NCBI RefSeq assembly: GCF_003852545.1
Contig: NZ_QAJR01000017.1
Location: 189,040-253,039 of the forward strand
From: Acidovorax sp. FJL06
Lineage (GTDB): Bacteria; Pseudomonadota; Gammaproteobacteria; Burkholderiales; Burkholderiaceae_C
DNA length: 64,000 nt
Direction: 5' to 3'
In this document: in pieces, positions 35,088 to 43,938 of the stretch
Layout of the letters: every line of letters begins with the position of its first letter
Position numbering within the stretch: the first letter of the stretch is position 1
The notes under the pieces: generated by a model
Told to the model about the DNA's origin: nothing
Databases searched by the model: none
The model's input: only the letters and a program-made list of their open reading frames with translations
Translations under genes and position numbers: made by a program

Positions 35088-36575
35088 TCAGCCCAGGCGT
35101 GCGCGGTGGCGCGCCAACTGGGCGCGCACCTGCGCGGGGGCCGTGCCGCCCAGCGTGTTGCGGGCGTTGAGCGAGCCGCGCAGGCTCAGGCACTCGTACA
35201 CGTCCTTTTCGATCTGCGGGTGAAAGCCCTGCAGCACGGCCAGGGGCAGCTCCGACAGGTCGCAGGCATGCGTGGTGGCCGCCTTCACGGCATGGGCCAC
35301 GGTTTCGTGCGCGTCACGGAAGGGCAGGCCCTTCTTCACCAGGTAGTCGGCCAGGTCGGTGGCGGTGGCATAGCCCTTGAGTGCGGCCTGCTCCATGGCG
35401 GGCGCATTCACCGTGATGCCGCCTTCCTTCTGGCCCGTGGCGGGGTTGAACTGGCCGCCGACCATCTCGGCAAAGATGCGCAGCGTGTCCTTGAGCGTGT
35501 CCACGGTGTCGAACAGCGGCTCCTTGTCTTCCTGGTTGTCCTTGTTGTAGGCCAGGGGCTGGCCCTTCATCAGGGTGATCAGGCCCATGAGGTGGCCCAC
35601 CACGCGGCCGGTCTTGCCGCGCGCGAGCTCGGGCACGTCGGGGTTCTTCTTCTGCGGCATGATCGAGCTGCCCGTGGTGAAGCGATCGGCGATCTTGATG
35701 AAGCCGAAGTTCTGGCTCATCCAGATGATCAGCTCTTCAGACAGGCGGCTCACGTGCACCATGCACAGGCTGGCCGCAGCGGTGAACTCGATGGCGAAGT
35801 CGCGGTCGCTCACGGCGTCCAGGCTGTTCTGGCACACCACGGGGGACCCGTTCACATCCACCATGCCCAGCGTCTTGGCCACGCGCTCGCGGTCCAGCGG
35901 GTAGGTGGTGCCGGCCAGGGCCGCGCTGCCCAGCGGCAGCACGTTGGTGCGGCGGCGCACGTCGGCCATGCGCTCGGCATCGCGCTTGAACATTTCCACA
36001 TAGGCGAGCATGTGGTGGCCGAAGCTCACGGGCTGGGCCACCTGCAGGTGGGTGAAGCCGGGCAGGATCACCTCCACGTTCTGTTCGGCCACATCGACCA
36101 GCGACACCTGCAGCTCTTTGAGCAGGTCGCCGATCAGGTCGATCTCACCGCGCAGCCACAGGCGCACGTCGGTAGCCACCTGGTCGTTGCGGCTGCGACC
36201 GGTGTGCAGGCGCTTGCCGGCGTCGCCCACCAGCTGGGTCAGGCGGGCTTCGATGTTCAGGTGCACGTCTTCCAGGTCCAGCTTCCATTCAAACGCGCCG
36301 GACTCGATCTCGGACGTGATCTGCGCCATGCCGCGCTGGATGGAGGCATGGTCTTCGGCGCCAATGATGCCCTGGGCCGCCAGCATTTCGGCGTGCGCCA
36401 GGCTGCCCGCGATGTCGGCCTGCCACAGGCGCTTGTCGAAGAACACGCTGGAGGTGTAGCGCTTGACCAGGTCGCTCATGGGCTCGGAAAACAGCGCCGA
36501 CCAGGCCTGGGCCTTGGTGTCGAGCTGGTTGTGGGACGGCGCAGAGTCAGTGCTGGTGGCTTGGGCTTTGGACAT
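35088..36575 (-). CDS. argH: Argininosuccinate lyase
   Basis: A 495-residue enzyme of the fumarase/aspartase superfamily that splits argininosuccinate into arginine and fumarate, the last step of arginine synthesis. Signature [12 protein letters not shown] is intact, as are [18 protein letters not shown] and [16 protein letters not shown]. The start at 36575 gives a short extra N-terminus ([10 protein letters not shown]) before the conserved [17 protein letters not shown]; no clear Shine-Dalgarno is seen. It is divergent from algZ/algR with 52 bp between starts, the same neighbourhood as in Pseudomonas. Confidence 0.95.
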   Translation of the reverse strand: MSKAQATSTDSAPSHNQLDTKAQAWSALFSEPMSDLVKRYTSSVFFDKRLWQADIAGSLAHAEMLAAQGIIGAEDHASIQRGMAQITSEIESGAFEWKLDLEDVHLNIEARLTQLVGDAGKRLHTGRSRNDQVATDVRLWLRGEIDLIGDLLKELQVSLVDVAEQNVEVILPGFTHLQVAQPVSFGHHMLAYVEMFKRDAERMADVRRRTNVLPLGSAALAGTTYPLDRERVAKTLGMVDVNGSPVVCQNSLDAVSDRDFAIEFTAAASLCMVHVSRLSEELIIWMSQNFGFIKIADRFTTGSSIMPQKKNPDVPELARGKTGRVVGHLMGLITLMKGQPLAYNKDNQEDKEPLFDTVDTLKDTLRIFAEMVGGQFNPATGQKEGGITVNAPAMEQAALKGYATATDLADYLVKKGLPFRDAHETVAHAVKAATTHACDLSELPLAVLQGFHPQIEKDVYECLSLRGSLNARNTLGGTAPAQVRAQLARHRARLG

Positions 36576-36627
36576 AAGGAGGGCAATAATCCGGAGGTTC
36601 AGACACCCGGACAACCCGGGCGCCGCA

Positions 36628-37848
36628 ATGCAAAACACGCAAATTTTATCGACCCCGCCCGCGCCGCAGGATTCGCCCCTTTCCAGGGGTGCGCGGCGCA
36701 GCCCCCAGCCACCCCGTGGGCGGGCGCTGGTGTTCGATGCCTGCCAGGTCGGCGTGGTGCTGCGGGCCGTGCTGTTTGTGGAGGTGGTGGTGGGCGTGGG
36801 GGCCATGTACGGTGCCGGCAGCCCCCTGCAGTGGCTGGCCAGTCTGGCGCTGCTGACGGGCGGTGCCCTGCCCGCCACGCTGGTGTGGCTGGTCACGGCC
36901 TGCAGCCTCAAGACGGTGCTGCAGCGCCTGTCCACCGCGCAGCAATACGCGGCGGGCGTGCTGCTGGGCGCGCTGGCCGGTGCCTATGCCTGCGGCATGC
37001 TGGCCCTGGTGGGCATGGCCGCGCCGCCGCCCTGGCTGGCCAGTGCCGCCACCGGCGCCCTGCTGGCCGCCATGCTGGTGGCGGCCCTGGTGCTGCGCGC
37101 GCGGGGCCGCACGCCAGCCGCCACCACGGCACGCCTGACCGAATTGCAGTCGCGCATCCGCCCGCACTTTCTGTTCAACACCCTCAACAGCGCCATCGCG
37201 CTGGTGCGCGAAGAACCCGCCAAGGCCGAATCACTGCTGGAAGACCTGTCCGACCTGTTCCGCGTGGCCCTGGTGGAACAAGGGGAATCGGTCACGCTGG
37301 CCGAGGAGATCACGCTGGCGCGCCGCTACCTCGCCATCGAGGAGGTGCGTTTTGGCAAGCGCCTGCAGGTGCAGTGGAACCTGGACCCACGCACCGACAG
37401 CGCCCGCCTGCCCCCGCTGCTGCTGCAGCCCCTGGTAGAAAACGCCGTCAAACACGGCGTGGAACCCAGCCCGCGCGGCGGCAAGCTGCGGGTGCTGACC
37501 GAGTTGCGCGGCAGCCGCGTGGTGGTGCGCATCACCAACACCCTGCCCCCCAAGGAAAAAGGCCGCAGCGGCAAGGGCGATGACCCGGCCCCCAAAGGCC
37601 ACGGCATTGCGCTGGCCAATGTGCGCGCACGCCTGGCGCTGCTGCACGATGTGCAGGGTGAATTCACTGCCGGCGTGCTGGACGGTCTGTACCAGGTGCG
37701 CATCACCCTGCCCGCCGCCGACCTGAAAAAGCCGCGCTCGCGCATGCCCTCCCGCCACCGCGACGGCCCCCGGGGCAGCGTCCGCCGCGGCGCCGTTCCC
37801 TCTGCAGACCCCACTCCCACCGACGACCATGAATATCCTCATCGTTGA
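36628..37848 (+). CDS. algZ: Sensor histidine kinase, AlgZ/LytS-like
   Basis: A 406-residue kinase from the ATG at 36628. Four or so membrane segments fill residues 45-155. The His_kinase (PF06580-type) domain follows with the phospho-acceptor region [13 protein letters not shown] (His180) and the N box [14 protein letters not shown]. There is no periplasmic sensor domain, as in AlgZ/FimS. A basic tail extends beyond the ATPase domain, and its last 20 nt overlap the response-regulator gene. AlgZ homologues are unorthodox partners of AlgR in controlling pili, alginate and virulence genes. Confidence 0.85.
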   Translation: MQNTQILSTPPAPQDSPLSRGARRSPQPPRGRALVFDACQVGVVLRAVLFVEVVVGVGAMYGAGSPLQWLASLALLTGGALPATLVWLVTACSLKTVLQRLSTAQQYAAGVLLGALAGAYACGMLALVGMAAPPPWLASAATGALLAAMLVAALVLRARGRTPAATTARLTELQSRIRPHFLFNTLNSAIALVREEPAKAESLLEDLSDLFRVALVEQGESVTLAEEITLARRYLAIEEVRFGKRLQVQWNLDPRTDSARLPPLLLQPLVENAVKHGVEPSPRGGKLRVLTELRGSRVVVRITNTLPPKEKGRSGKGDDPAPKGHGIALANVRARLALLHDVQGEFTAGVLDGLYQVRITLPAADLKKPRSRMPSRHRDGPRGSVRRGAVPSADPTPTDDHEYPHR

Positions 37849-38578
37849 TGACGAAACCCTGGCGCGCAGCCGCCTGCGCACCCTGCTGTCCGACTGCGCC
37901 GACACGGTGCGCTGCACGGTGGCCGAGGCCTCCAATGCCGCAGAAACCCTGGCGCTGCTGAGCCCCACGGGTGGCCGTGCCTTTGACCTGGTGCTGCTGG
38001 ACATCCACATGCCGGGGCAGGACGGCCTGGCCCTGGCCCATGCGCTGCAGGCCCTGCCCCAGCCCCCGGCCGTGGTGTTCGTCACCGCCCATGCCGACCA
38101 CGCCGTGAGCGCGTTCGAGTTGGACGCGGTGGACTACCTCACCAAGCCCGTGCGCCGCGAGCGCCTGCAGCAGGCCCTGGCCAAGGTGCAGCGCGGCACC
38201 CGCAGCCCCCTGCCCGCCACGGCCCCCAGCGTGCCCGAGGGCGAAACCCTGCTGATCCAGGACCGGGGCCGCACCGAGCGCCTGCCCCTGGCCGAGGTGC
38301 TGTACTTCAAGGCCGAGCAGAAGTACGTGACGGTGCGCACCACCACGCGCAGCTACATCATGGACGGCTCGCTGAGCGACATCGAGACCAAATTTGCCCC
38401 GCGCTTCATGCGCATCCACCGCAACGCCCTGGTGGCCCGCCGCGCCATGCGCGCGCTGGAGAAACACTACGACCCGGAGGAAGGCGAAGGCTGGGCCGTG
38501 CGGCTGCAGGGCTCCACCGAGCTGCTGGCCGTGTCGCGCAGGCAGGTGGCAGCGGTGCGGGAAGAGCTGGCGCGCTGA
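37829..38578 (+). CDS. algR: LytTR response regulator, AlgR-like
   Basis: A 249-residue regulator. The receiver domain has the acidic pocket IVDDE, the phospho-acceptor Asp58 in LVLLDIHMPGQDG and the Lys in YLTKPVRRE. The C-terminal LytTR DNA-binding domain (about 140-245) carries YFKAEQKYVTVRTTTRSYIM and RFMRIHRNALV. It overlaps the kinase gene, so the pair is coupled. In Pseudomonas, hemC follows algR; here a convergent Bug receptor gene does. Confidence 0.88.
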   Translation: MNILIVDDETLARSRLRTLLSDCADTVRCTVAEASNAAETLALLSPTGGRAFDLVLLDIHMPGQDGLALAHALQALPQPPAVVFVTAHADHAVSAFELDAVDYLTKPVRRERLQQALAKVQRGTRSPLPATAPSVPEGETLLIQDRGRTERLPLAEVLYFKAEQKYVTVRTTTRSYIMDGSLSDIETKFAPRFMRIHRNALVARRAMRALEKHYDPEEGEGWAVRLQGSTELLAVSRRQVAAVREELAR

Positions 38579-38605
38579 ACGCACCACCAGCCCCTCACCC
38601 GCCCT

Positions 38606-39625
38606 TCACTCCTTGATGTTCGCCGCCTTCACGATGGCGGCATAACGTGCGCTTTCAGCCTGCACGAAGCGCGTGAAGTCCGCCGCGGAGCCCTTGCCGG
38701 GCGCGGCACCCCCGTCGACCAGCTTGGCGCGCACCTCGTCCATGCGCAGCACCTCGGCCAGCTCACGGTTGAGCCGCTCCACCACGGCAGGCGGCGTGTG
38801 GGCGGGCGCGAAAATACCCGTCCAGGAAACCATGCCAAAACCCTTGAAACCCGCCGTTTCGGCCACGGTGGGCACCTCGGGCAGCGATGGCATGCGGTGG
38901 TCGTCGGTGAGCGCAATGCCCTTGAGCTTCTTGCTCTGGATATGGGGCGCCGCCGTGACGCTGATGAGCACCGCCAGGTCCACCTGGTTGCCGATCACGT
39001 CGGTCACGATCTGGGCCCCGCCCCGGTAGGGCACGTGCACCATGAAGGTCTTGCTCTGCTCCTTGACGCGCTCCATGGCCAGGTGCAGCACCGTGCCCAC
39101 GCCCGAGGTGGCGTAGCTGAGCTGGCCCGGCTTCTCGCGCGCCAGGCGCACCACGTCGGCCAGCGTGTTGGCGGGCAGCCCGGGGCGCGCCACGATCACC
39201 ATGGGCGCGGTGCTCACCAGGCCCACGGGCGCCAGGTCCTTGAGGGTGTCGTAGCGCACGGCCGCGGGGTTCACCAGGCGTGCGATGGCCGCGGGGCTGT
39301 CCGCGCCCAGCACCAGGGTGTAGCCGTCCGGCGCGGCCTTGGCGGCCTTCTCCATGCCGATGACACCCCCGGCCCCCGCCACGTTGTCGATGACCACGCT
39401 CTGCTTGAGGCGCTCGCCCAGCTTCTGCGCGATGAGGCGTCCCGTCACGTCCACGCTGCCCCCGGCGCTGAAGGGCACGATGAGCGTGATGGGTTTGGCC
39501 GCCGGCCAGGCGGCCTGGGCCTGGGCCTGCGCGGACACGCCCGCGCCGCAGGCCACCAGGCCGGCCAGGGCCCACAACGCCCGGCGGCGATTGCGCGAAG
39601 AGAAAGGGGGCAACAGGGGGGACAT
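38606..39625 (-). CDS. Bug/TctC-family periplasmic solute receptor
   Basis: A 339-residue receptor from the ATG at 39625, behind AAGGAAG. A signal peptide ends near AQAQAAWP. Family segments KPITLIVPFSAGGSVDVTGR, NVAGAGGVIGMEKAAKA and VHVPYRGGAQIVTDVIGNQV are present. It lies 11 bp downstream of the deaminase-family gene on the same strand, so the two are probably cotranscribed. That suggests its ligand could be the deaminase substrate or product. Confidence 0.9.
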   Translation of the reverse strand: MSPLLPPFSSRNRRRALWALAGLVACGAGVSAQAQAQAAWPAAKPITLIVPFSAGGSVDVTGRLIAQKLGERLKQSVVIDNVAGAGGVIGMEKAAKAAPDGYTLVLGADSPAAIARLVNPAAVRYDTLKDLAPVGLVSTAPMVIVARPGLPANTLADVVRLAREKPGQLSYATSGVGTVLHLAMERVKEQSKTFMVHVPYRGGAQIVTDVIGNQVDLAVLISVTAAPHIQSKKLKGIALTDDHRMPSLPEVPTVAETAGFKGFGMVSWTGIFAPAHTPPAVVERLNRELAEVLRMDEVRAKLVDGGAAPGKGSAADFTRFVQAESARYAAIVKAANIKE

Positions 39626-39636
39626 GGGAACTTCCT

Positions 39637-40722
39637 TCAGGATGGCACGGCGCAGAAAGGGTCTGCCGCCGCCAGTTGTGTGTCGAACGCGGCCAGCCAC
39701 TGCGCGCGCCAGGCACGGCGCGTGCTGTCGTCGATCCACGCGGCGTCCAGGCCATTGGCCATGAAGCCGCGCAGGTCGGCCGCGTCAAAGCCGAAGTCGC
39801 GCACCATCATGGCCCAGGCCTGCGTGGGGTCCACGTGGTGCAGGGTCGGGTCGTCGGTGTTGGGATGGATGCGCAGGCCGGCTGCCGGCATGTGGCGGAT
39901 GGGGTGGTCCAGCGCCCAGCGCTCGGGGGCCAGGGTGCGCAGGTAGTAGGAATTGGTGGGCACCACGGTGAACACGATGCCCCGGTCGGCGCATTCGCGC
40001 GCCAAGGCCGGGTTGTCCAGCACGGTGTAGCCGTGGTCGATGCGGTCCACCTGCAGCAGCTCCACCGCCGTGCGCACGTTGTGCCAGGGCATGCCGAACT
40101 CGCCTGCGTGGGCCGTGGTCTTCAGCCCGCCCCGGCGCGCCAGGGCATAGGCGGGTGCAAACCACTCGGGCGGGTGGTCCACCTCGCGGTAGTCGATGCC
40201 GATGCCGATCACCTCGTCGCGCCGGTGGGCCAGCACCCATTCGACCATCTCGGTGGCGGCTTCGGGCGGCGCCTCGCGGTCGATGGCAGCAATCAGCCGG
40301 CCCGTGATGCCGAAGTCGGCCTGTGCATCGGCAATCGCGCGCACGATACCCGCCAGCGCCTGCGGGTAGGCCAGCCCCGACTGCCGGGCCGTGCCCGTGG
40401 GGTTCCAGAAAAACTCGGCATAACGCACCTGGTGCGCGGCGGCGTCCTGCAGGTACTCGTAGGTCAGCCGGTGCAAGTCGTCGGGGCTGCGGATCAGCTC
40501 GGCATCCAGCGCCCGCAGCACCCGCAGCACGCCCACGGGCTTTTCGCCGCGGGTGTAGAAGGCCTCGATCTCGGCCTCGCTGATGGCCGCACCCGCACGG
40601 CGCACCAGGTGGGTGAACGTGGCGCGCCGCACAGTGCCCAGCAGGTGGCAGTGCAGCTCGACCTTGGGCAGGGCGTGGAGAAACGGGTACAGCGGGTCGG
40701 CGGGCGCCAGAAAGGTGGGCAT
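39637..40722 (-). CDS. Adenosine-deaminase-family amidohydrolase with altered ribose-contact motif
   Basis: A 361-residue TIM-barrel metal-dependent deaminase. Metal and catalytic residues are kept: HxH in VELHCHLLG, His and Glu in TAHAGEFG, His in RIDHGYT, and the Asp pair in HPNTDDP. True adenosine deaminases read HLDG, where the Asp contacts the sugar; here it is HLLG, and the usual SLNTDDP is HPNTDDP. The chemistry is probably hydrolytic deamination, but the substrate may be a free base or modified purine rather than adenosine. It is divergent from a LysR gene and cotranscribed with a Bug receptor. Confidence 0.8.
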   Translation of the reverse strand: MPTFLAPADPLYPFLHALPKVELHCHLLGTVRRATFTHLVRRAGAAISEAEIEAFYTRGEKPVGVLRVLRALDAELIRSPDDLHRLTYEYLQDAAAHQVRYAEFFWNPTGTARQSGLAYPQALAGIVRAIADAQADFGITGRLIAAIDREAPPEAATEMVEWVLAHRRDEVIGIGIDYREVDHPPEWFAPAYALARRGGLKTTAHAGEFGMPWHNVRTAVELLQVDRIDHGYTVLDNPALARECADRGIVFTVVPTNSYYLRTLAPERWALDHPIRHMPAAGLRIHPNTDDPTLHHVDPTQAWAMMVRDFGFDAADLRGFMANGLDAAWIDDSTRRAWRAQWLAAFDTQLAAADPFCAVPS

Positions 40723-40745
40723 GGCCGCATGCTATGCAGCGCCAG

Positions 40746-40782
40746 GTGATAACGGAAGTGATTTAATTTGATGGCGTGATAA
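40746..40782. promoter_or_regulatory. Direct repeats GTGATAA in the deaminase/LysR divergent gap
   Basis: GTGATAA occurs at 40746-40752 and 40776-40782, 30 bp apart, within the 69-bp gap between divergent starts. The stretch between is AT-rich (GATTTAATTTGATGG). Spacing of about three turns on one face fits a LysR-type or other dimer site overlapping both promoters. Confidence 0.35.
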
Positions 40783-40791
40783 AGGCGATTT

Positions 40792-41733
40792 ATGAGCAAG
40801 CACCCCATCCACAGCCCCGCCGCCGCCAGCCTGCCCCCGCACCACGCGCCCACGCTGCGCCAGTTGCGCAGCTTTCAGGCCGTGGCGCGGGCCCTGAGTT
40901 TTCGGCAAGCGGCCGAGGCCTTGTCGCTCACCCAGCCCGCGCTGTCGGCGTCCATCCGCGAGCTGGAGGCCGTGCTGGGCGCCCCGGTGCTGGACCGCGG
41001 CACCCACCATGTGCGCCTCACGCCCCAGGGGGCCTTGCTGTTGCCCCAGGTGGAGCGCCTCGTCAACGGCTATGAACAGGGGGTGGACGCCCTCTTCCGC
41101 ACACTGGGCGACGGCAAGCGCACTCTGCGCGTGGCCGCCCTGCCCTCGGCCATGCACCTGCTGGCAGAGCCGCTGCGGCAGTGGCTGGCGCAGCACCCCG
41201 ACGTGGACCTGCGCCTGCGCGACCCGCTCAACGACGACCTCGTGGCCGCCTTGCAACGCGGGGAGGTGGATCTGGCCCTGGGCGTGGCGCTCGACCTGCC
41301 GCCCCAGATCGAGAGGTATCCCGTGGCGCAGGACGATCTGGTGGCGGTGCTGCCCCTGGGCCATCGCCTGGCCCGGCGCAAGCACCTCACCTGGCAGGAC
41401 CTAGCGGGTGAACGCCTGGCGTTGTTCGCGCGCGGCAGCACCTACGAGCTGGCCATGGCCACCTTGCGTCAACATGGGGCCGACCTGGCGCGGGCCGACC
41501 AGCTGCTGTACAGCGAATCGCTCTACAGCCTGGTGCGCTGCGGGCTGGCCGTGGGGGTGATCTCGCGGCTGTACACGCACAGCCTGGATGCCGGCACCCT
41601 GCGGGTCTGCCCGCTGCACGCGCCGGTGATCTCGCGCCGGGTGGCGCTCCTGGTGCACGCCCCCATGGGCGCGCGGCCGCCGCTGGTGCAGGACTGCCTG
41701 GAGTTCCTTGTCCAGGCGCTGCACACAGGCTGA
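40792..41733 (+). CDS. LysR-family regulator of the deaminase operon (inferred)
   Basis: A 313-residue LysR regulator. The helix-turn-helix region begins near residue 25 with LRQLRSFQAVARALSFRQAA and has ALSLTQPALSASIRELEAVL. The effector domain starts near residue 105 (TLRVAALPSAMHLLAEPLRQ). It is divergent from the deaminase-Bug pair with a 69-bp shared control region, so those genes are the likely targets. Confidence 0.9.
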   Translation: MSKHPIHSPAAASLPPHHAPTLRQLRSFQAVARALSFRQAAEALSLTQPALSASIRELEAVLGAPVLDRGTHHVRLTPQGALLLPQVERLVNGYEQGVDALFRTLGDGKRTLRVAALPSAMHLLAEPLRQWLAQHPDVDLRLRDPLNDDLVAALQRGEVDLALGVALDLPPQIERYPVAQDDLVAVLPLGHRLARRKHLTWQDLAGERLALFARGSTYELAMATLRQHGADLARADQLLYSESLYSLVRCGLAVGVISRLYTHSLDAGTLRVCPLHAPVISRRVALLVHAPMGARPPLVQDCLEFLVQALHTG

Positions 41734-41754
41734 ATCCGCAGCAATGCGGCCTGG

Positions 41755-42606
41755 TCAGTGGTTGTGCGCGGCACCACTCACCAGCGTCACCACCACCATG
41801 CCTGCGATCAGCCAGGCGATCTGCGCAATGGTTTCCCGCGCCGTGAGGCGCTTTTGCAACTGGGGGATCAGGTCGGCCAGGGCCACATACACAAAGCTGC
41901 TCGACGCCACGGCCAGAAAGTACGGCAGCAGGTCCTGCAACTGCCCCACCAGAAAATAGCCCACCACGCCCCCCAGCGCCGTCACAGCCCCCGCCAGGGA
42001 CACCTTGACCAGCGCCATGCGGCGGTTGGGGCTGGTCTGGCGCAGCACCACCAGGTCGCCCATGTGGTGCGGCACCTCGTGCGCCAGCACGGACACGGCG
42101 GCGATCACGCCCAGGCGGATGTCGGCCATGAAGGCCGAGGCGATCAGGATGCCGTCACCAAAACAATGCACGCTGTCGCCCGTGAGCACGGCCCAGCCGC
42201 CCGCACGCGGGCCATGGTGGTGGTGCGCATGGCCGTGGTCGTGGCCGGCGTGAGAATGCGCGTGGCCGTGGGCATGCCCATGGTGATGGTCCTGCGGGGC
42301 CGGTTCGGGATGGCTGTGCTCATGCCCGTGGTGCCACAGCTCGGCCTTGTCGAGCAGAAAGAAGAACACCACCCCCACCAGCAGCGTGGCAAACAGATCG
42401 TGCGCGCCCGCCTGGCTCTCGAACGCCTCGGGCAGCAGGTGCATGAAGGCCGTGGCCAGCAGGGCACCCGCCGCCAGGCTGAGCAGGTGCTGGGGGCCCA
42501 CGCTGTCGGCCCGCCCGCCCAGGCCCAGCCGCATGAGCAACGCGGCCAGCCACACGCTGCCAATGCCTGCGGCCAGGGTGGCCAGAATGATTGCTACCAA
42601 AGTCAT
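41755..42606 (-). CDS. ZIP-family divalent metal transporter
   Basis: A 283-residue, eight-helix membrane transporter. Metal-site helices are visible as VHCFGDGILIASAF (TM4) and LAHEVPHHMGDLVVL (TM5), the GufA/ZIP pattern. A cytoplasmic loop between TM3 and TM4 (residues about 88-130) is extremely His-rich, with runs of HGHAH, a metal buffer or sensor. It probably imports Zn, Fe or Mn. No Zur/Fur box was identified. Its start codon lies inside a dispersed repeat copy. Confidence 0.9.
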   Translation of the reverse strand: MTLVAIILATLAAGIGSVWLAALLMRLGLGGRADSVGPQHLLSLAAGALLATAFMHLLPEAFESQAGAHDLFATLLVGVVFFFLLDKAELWHHGHEHSHPEPAPQDHHHGHAHGHAHSHAGHDHGHAHHHHGPRAGGWAVLTGDSVHCFGDGILIASAFMADIRLGVIAAVSVLAHEVPHHMGDLVVLRQTSPNRRMALVKVSLAGAVTALGGVVGYFLVGQLQDLLPYFLAVASSSFVYVALADLIPQLQKRLTARETIAQIAWLIAGMVVVTLVSGAAHNH

Positions 42607-42641
42607 AGCTTATTGCGCTTTATAGATAAGCCCTGGGGCCC
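42591..42641 (+). repeat. TTTGATAGCT dispersed repeat overlapping the ZIP gene start
   Basis: The plus strand reads GCTACCAAAGTCATAGCTTA, then TTGCGCTTTATAGATAAGCC and CTGGGGCC. The ATG at 42606 (minus strand) falls within it, so the repeat supplies the initiation region of the transporter gene. Confidence 0.55.
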
Positions 42642-42677
42642 ATTTTCCTTCAAACACCATACCCCGGAAATGCGATG

Positions 42678-42705
42678 AAAAAAGCCGCCCCGGTGGCGGG
42701 GCGGC
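42678..42705 (-). terminator. Rho-independent terminator after the dienelactone hydrolase gene
   Basis: On the minus strand, GCCGCCCCG-CCAC-CGGGGCGGC forms a perfect 9-bp stem with a 4-nt loop, directly followed by TTTTTT. It lies 51 bp after the hydrolase stop. Confidence 0.9.
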
Positions 42706-42756
42706 TGCAGTCGGCCAGCCAATGCGGGGCCGGGCTCAGTCACACGGGGGGACGGA

Positions 42757-43653
42757 TCACGCCACGCCCTGCGCCTTGAACCAGGCCAGCGCCCGCTTCC
42801 AGCCATCCTCGGCCGCTTCCTTGCGGTAGCTGGCGCGGTAGTCGGCGTGGAAGGCATGGGGGGCGTCGGGGTACAGCACGAATTCCGATGCCCTGGCCTG
42901 CGGCGATCCGCTGGCCAGGGCAGCTTTCATCTTATCAACCGTGTCAAGGGGGATGCCGGTGTCTTTTTCGCCATACAGGCCCAGCACCGGCGCCTTGAGG
43001 ATGGGCGCAATGTCCACGGGGTGCTTGGGCGTGAGCTCGCTCACCTGGCCCACCGGGCGGCCATACCAGGCCACACCGGCCTTGACGGGGCCGTGCGCCG
43101 CATACAGCCAGGTGATGCGCCCGCCCCAGCAAAAGCCGGTGATGCCCACCCGCGCGGCATCGCCCCCATTGGCCGTGGCCCACTGCACGGCGCCGTCCAG
43201 GTCGGCCATCACCTGGGCATCGGGCACCTTGGACACCACCTCGGCCATGAGCTTGGCGATCTCGGTGTACTGCGAGGGATCGCCCTGGCGGGCATACAGC
43301 TGGGGCGCAATGGCGAGGTAGCCCGCCTGGGCAAAACGGCGGCAGGTGTCGGCGATGTACCCGTGCACACCAAAGATCTCCTGGATCACCAGCACCACCG
43401 GCAGGCCCGCCTTGCCAGCCGGAGCGGCGCGGTAGGCCGGCACATTGAAACCATTGACGGTGAAACTCACCTCCCCGGCCGTCAGCCCGTCAGCAGGCGT
43501 GACGATGGCCGTCTGGGCCATGATGGGCGCGGCAGCCGCTGCATAACCGAGGCCCAGCGCAGCCTGCAGCACGGTGCGGCGGGTGGCGCCCGCATCGGTG
43601 CCGCGGCCCGGCAGCAAGGCCAGGGCATCGGCGTGGAGGTCGTCACAGAACAT
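42757..43653 (-). CDS. Tat-exported dienelactone hydrolase family protein
   Basis: A 298-residue alpha/beta hydrolase from the ATG at 43653. The twin-arginine signal TRRTVLQAALGLGYAAAAAP (about 28-47) is preceded by an unusually long n-region. The family triad is plausible: nucleophile Cys in GFCWGGR, Asp in GEKDTGIP and His in PDAPHAFHADY. Classical dienelactone hydrolases are cytosolic enzymes of chlorocatechol breakdown, but exported homologues are common in this group with unknown ester or lactone substrates. It is monocistronic, with a strong terminator. Confidence 0.88.
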   Translation of the reverse strand: MFCDDLHADALALLPGRGTDAGATRRTVLQAALGLGYAAAAAPIMAQTAIVTPADGLTAGEVSFTVNGFNVPAYRAAPAGKAGLPVVLVIQEIFGVHGYIADTCRRFAQAGYLAIAPQLYARQGDPSQYTEIAKLMAEVVSKVPDAQVMADLDGAVQWATANGGDAARVGITGFCWGGRITWLYAAHGPVKAGVAWYGRPVGQVSELTPKHPVDIAPILKAPVLGLYGEKDTGIPLDTVDKMKAALASGSPQARASEFVLYPDAPHAFHADYRASYRKEAAEDGWKRALAWFKAQGVA

Positions 43654-43800
43654 GGGGTTTCTCCAGAAAAAAAGGGGCGGATGGGATGGACGCAGGAAAA
43701 TGCGAGCCCGCAGTTTAGGGTGTGTTGACCACATTTGCTGAGCGCCCGCGCCCTCCAGGACGGGCCGGGTCGGGCCACCGGGGGTTTACCGCAGGGCGCC

Positions 43801-43819
43801 ATTTTCGGTTACCGGAAAT
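43801..43819. promoter_or_regulatory. 19-bp palindrome upstream of the four-PAS GGDEF gene
   Basis: ATTTTCGGTTACCGGAAAT has 9-bp arms with one mismatch around a central T. A possible -10 TAGACT (43833-43838) lies 18 bp after TTACCG in its right half. It is a candidate operator in the 285-bp gap 43654-43938, where nothing else is seen. Confidence 0.35.
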
Positions 43820-43938
43820 GGAAGAGCACTGCTAGACTTTCTGCGAACCGCCCGGCGTCTGCCGCGCAGCCCCCAACTTCCCCTTTTTTGCACGCCAGGT
43901 AACCCAGCCCCCACGCCCTCCAGCGACTGCCTCACCGC

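Noticed and set aside
41735-41755. CCGCA-GCAA-TGCGG hairpin between the LysR and ZIP genes
   Set aside because: The stem is only 5 bp and no U tract follows on either strand, so it is too weak to call a terminator.
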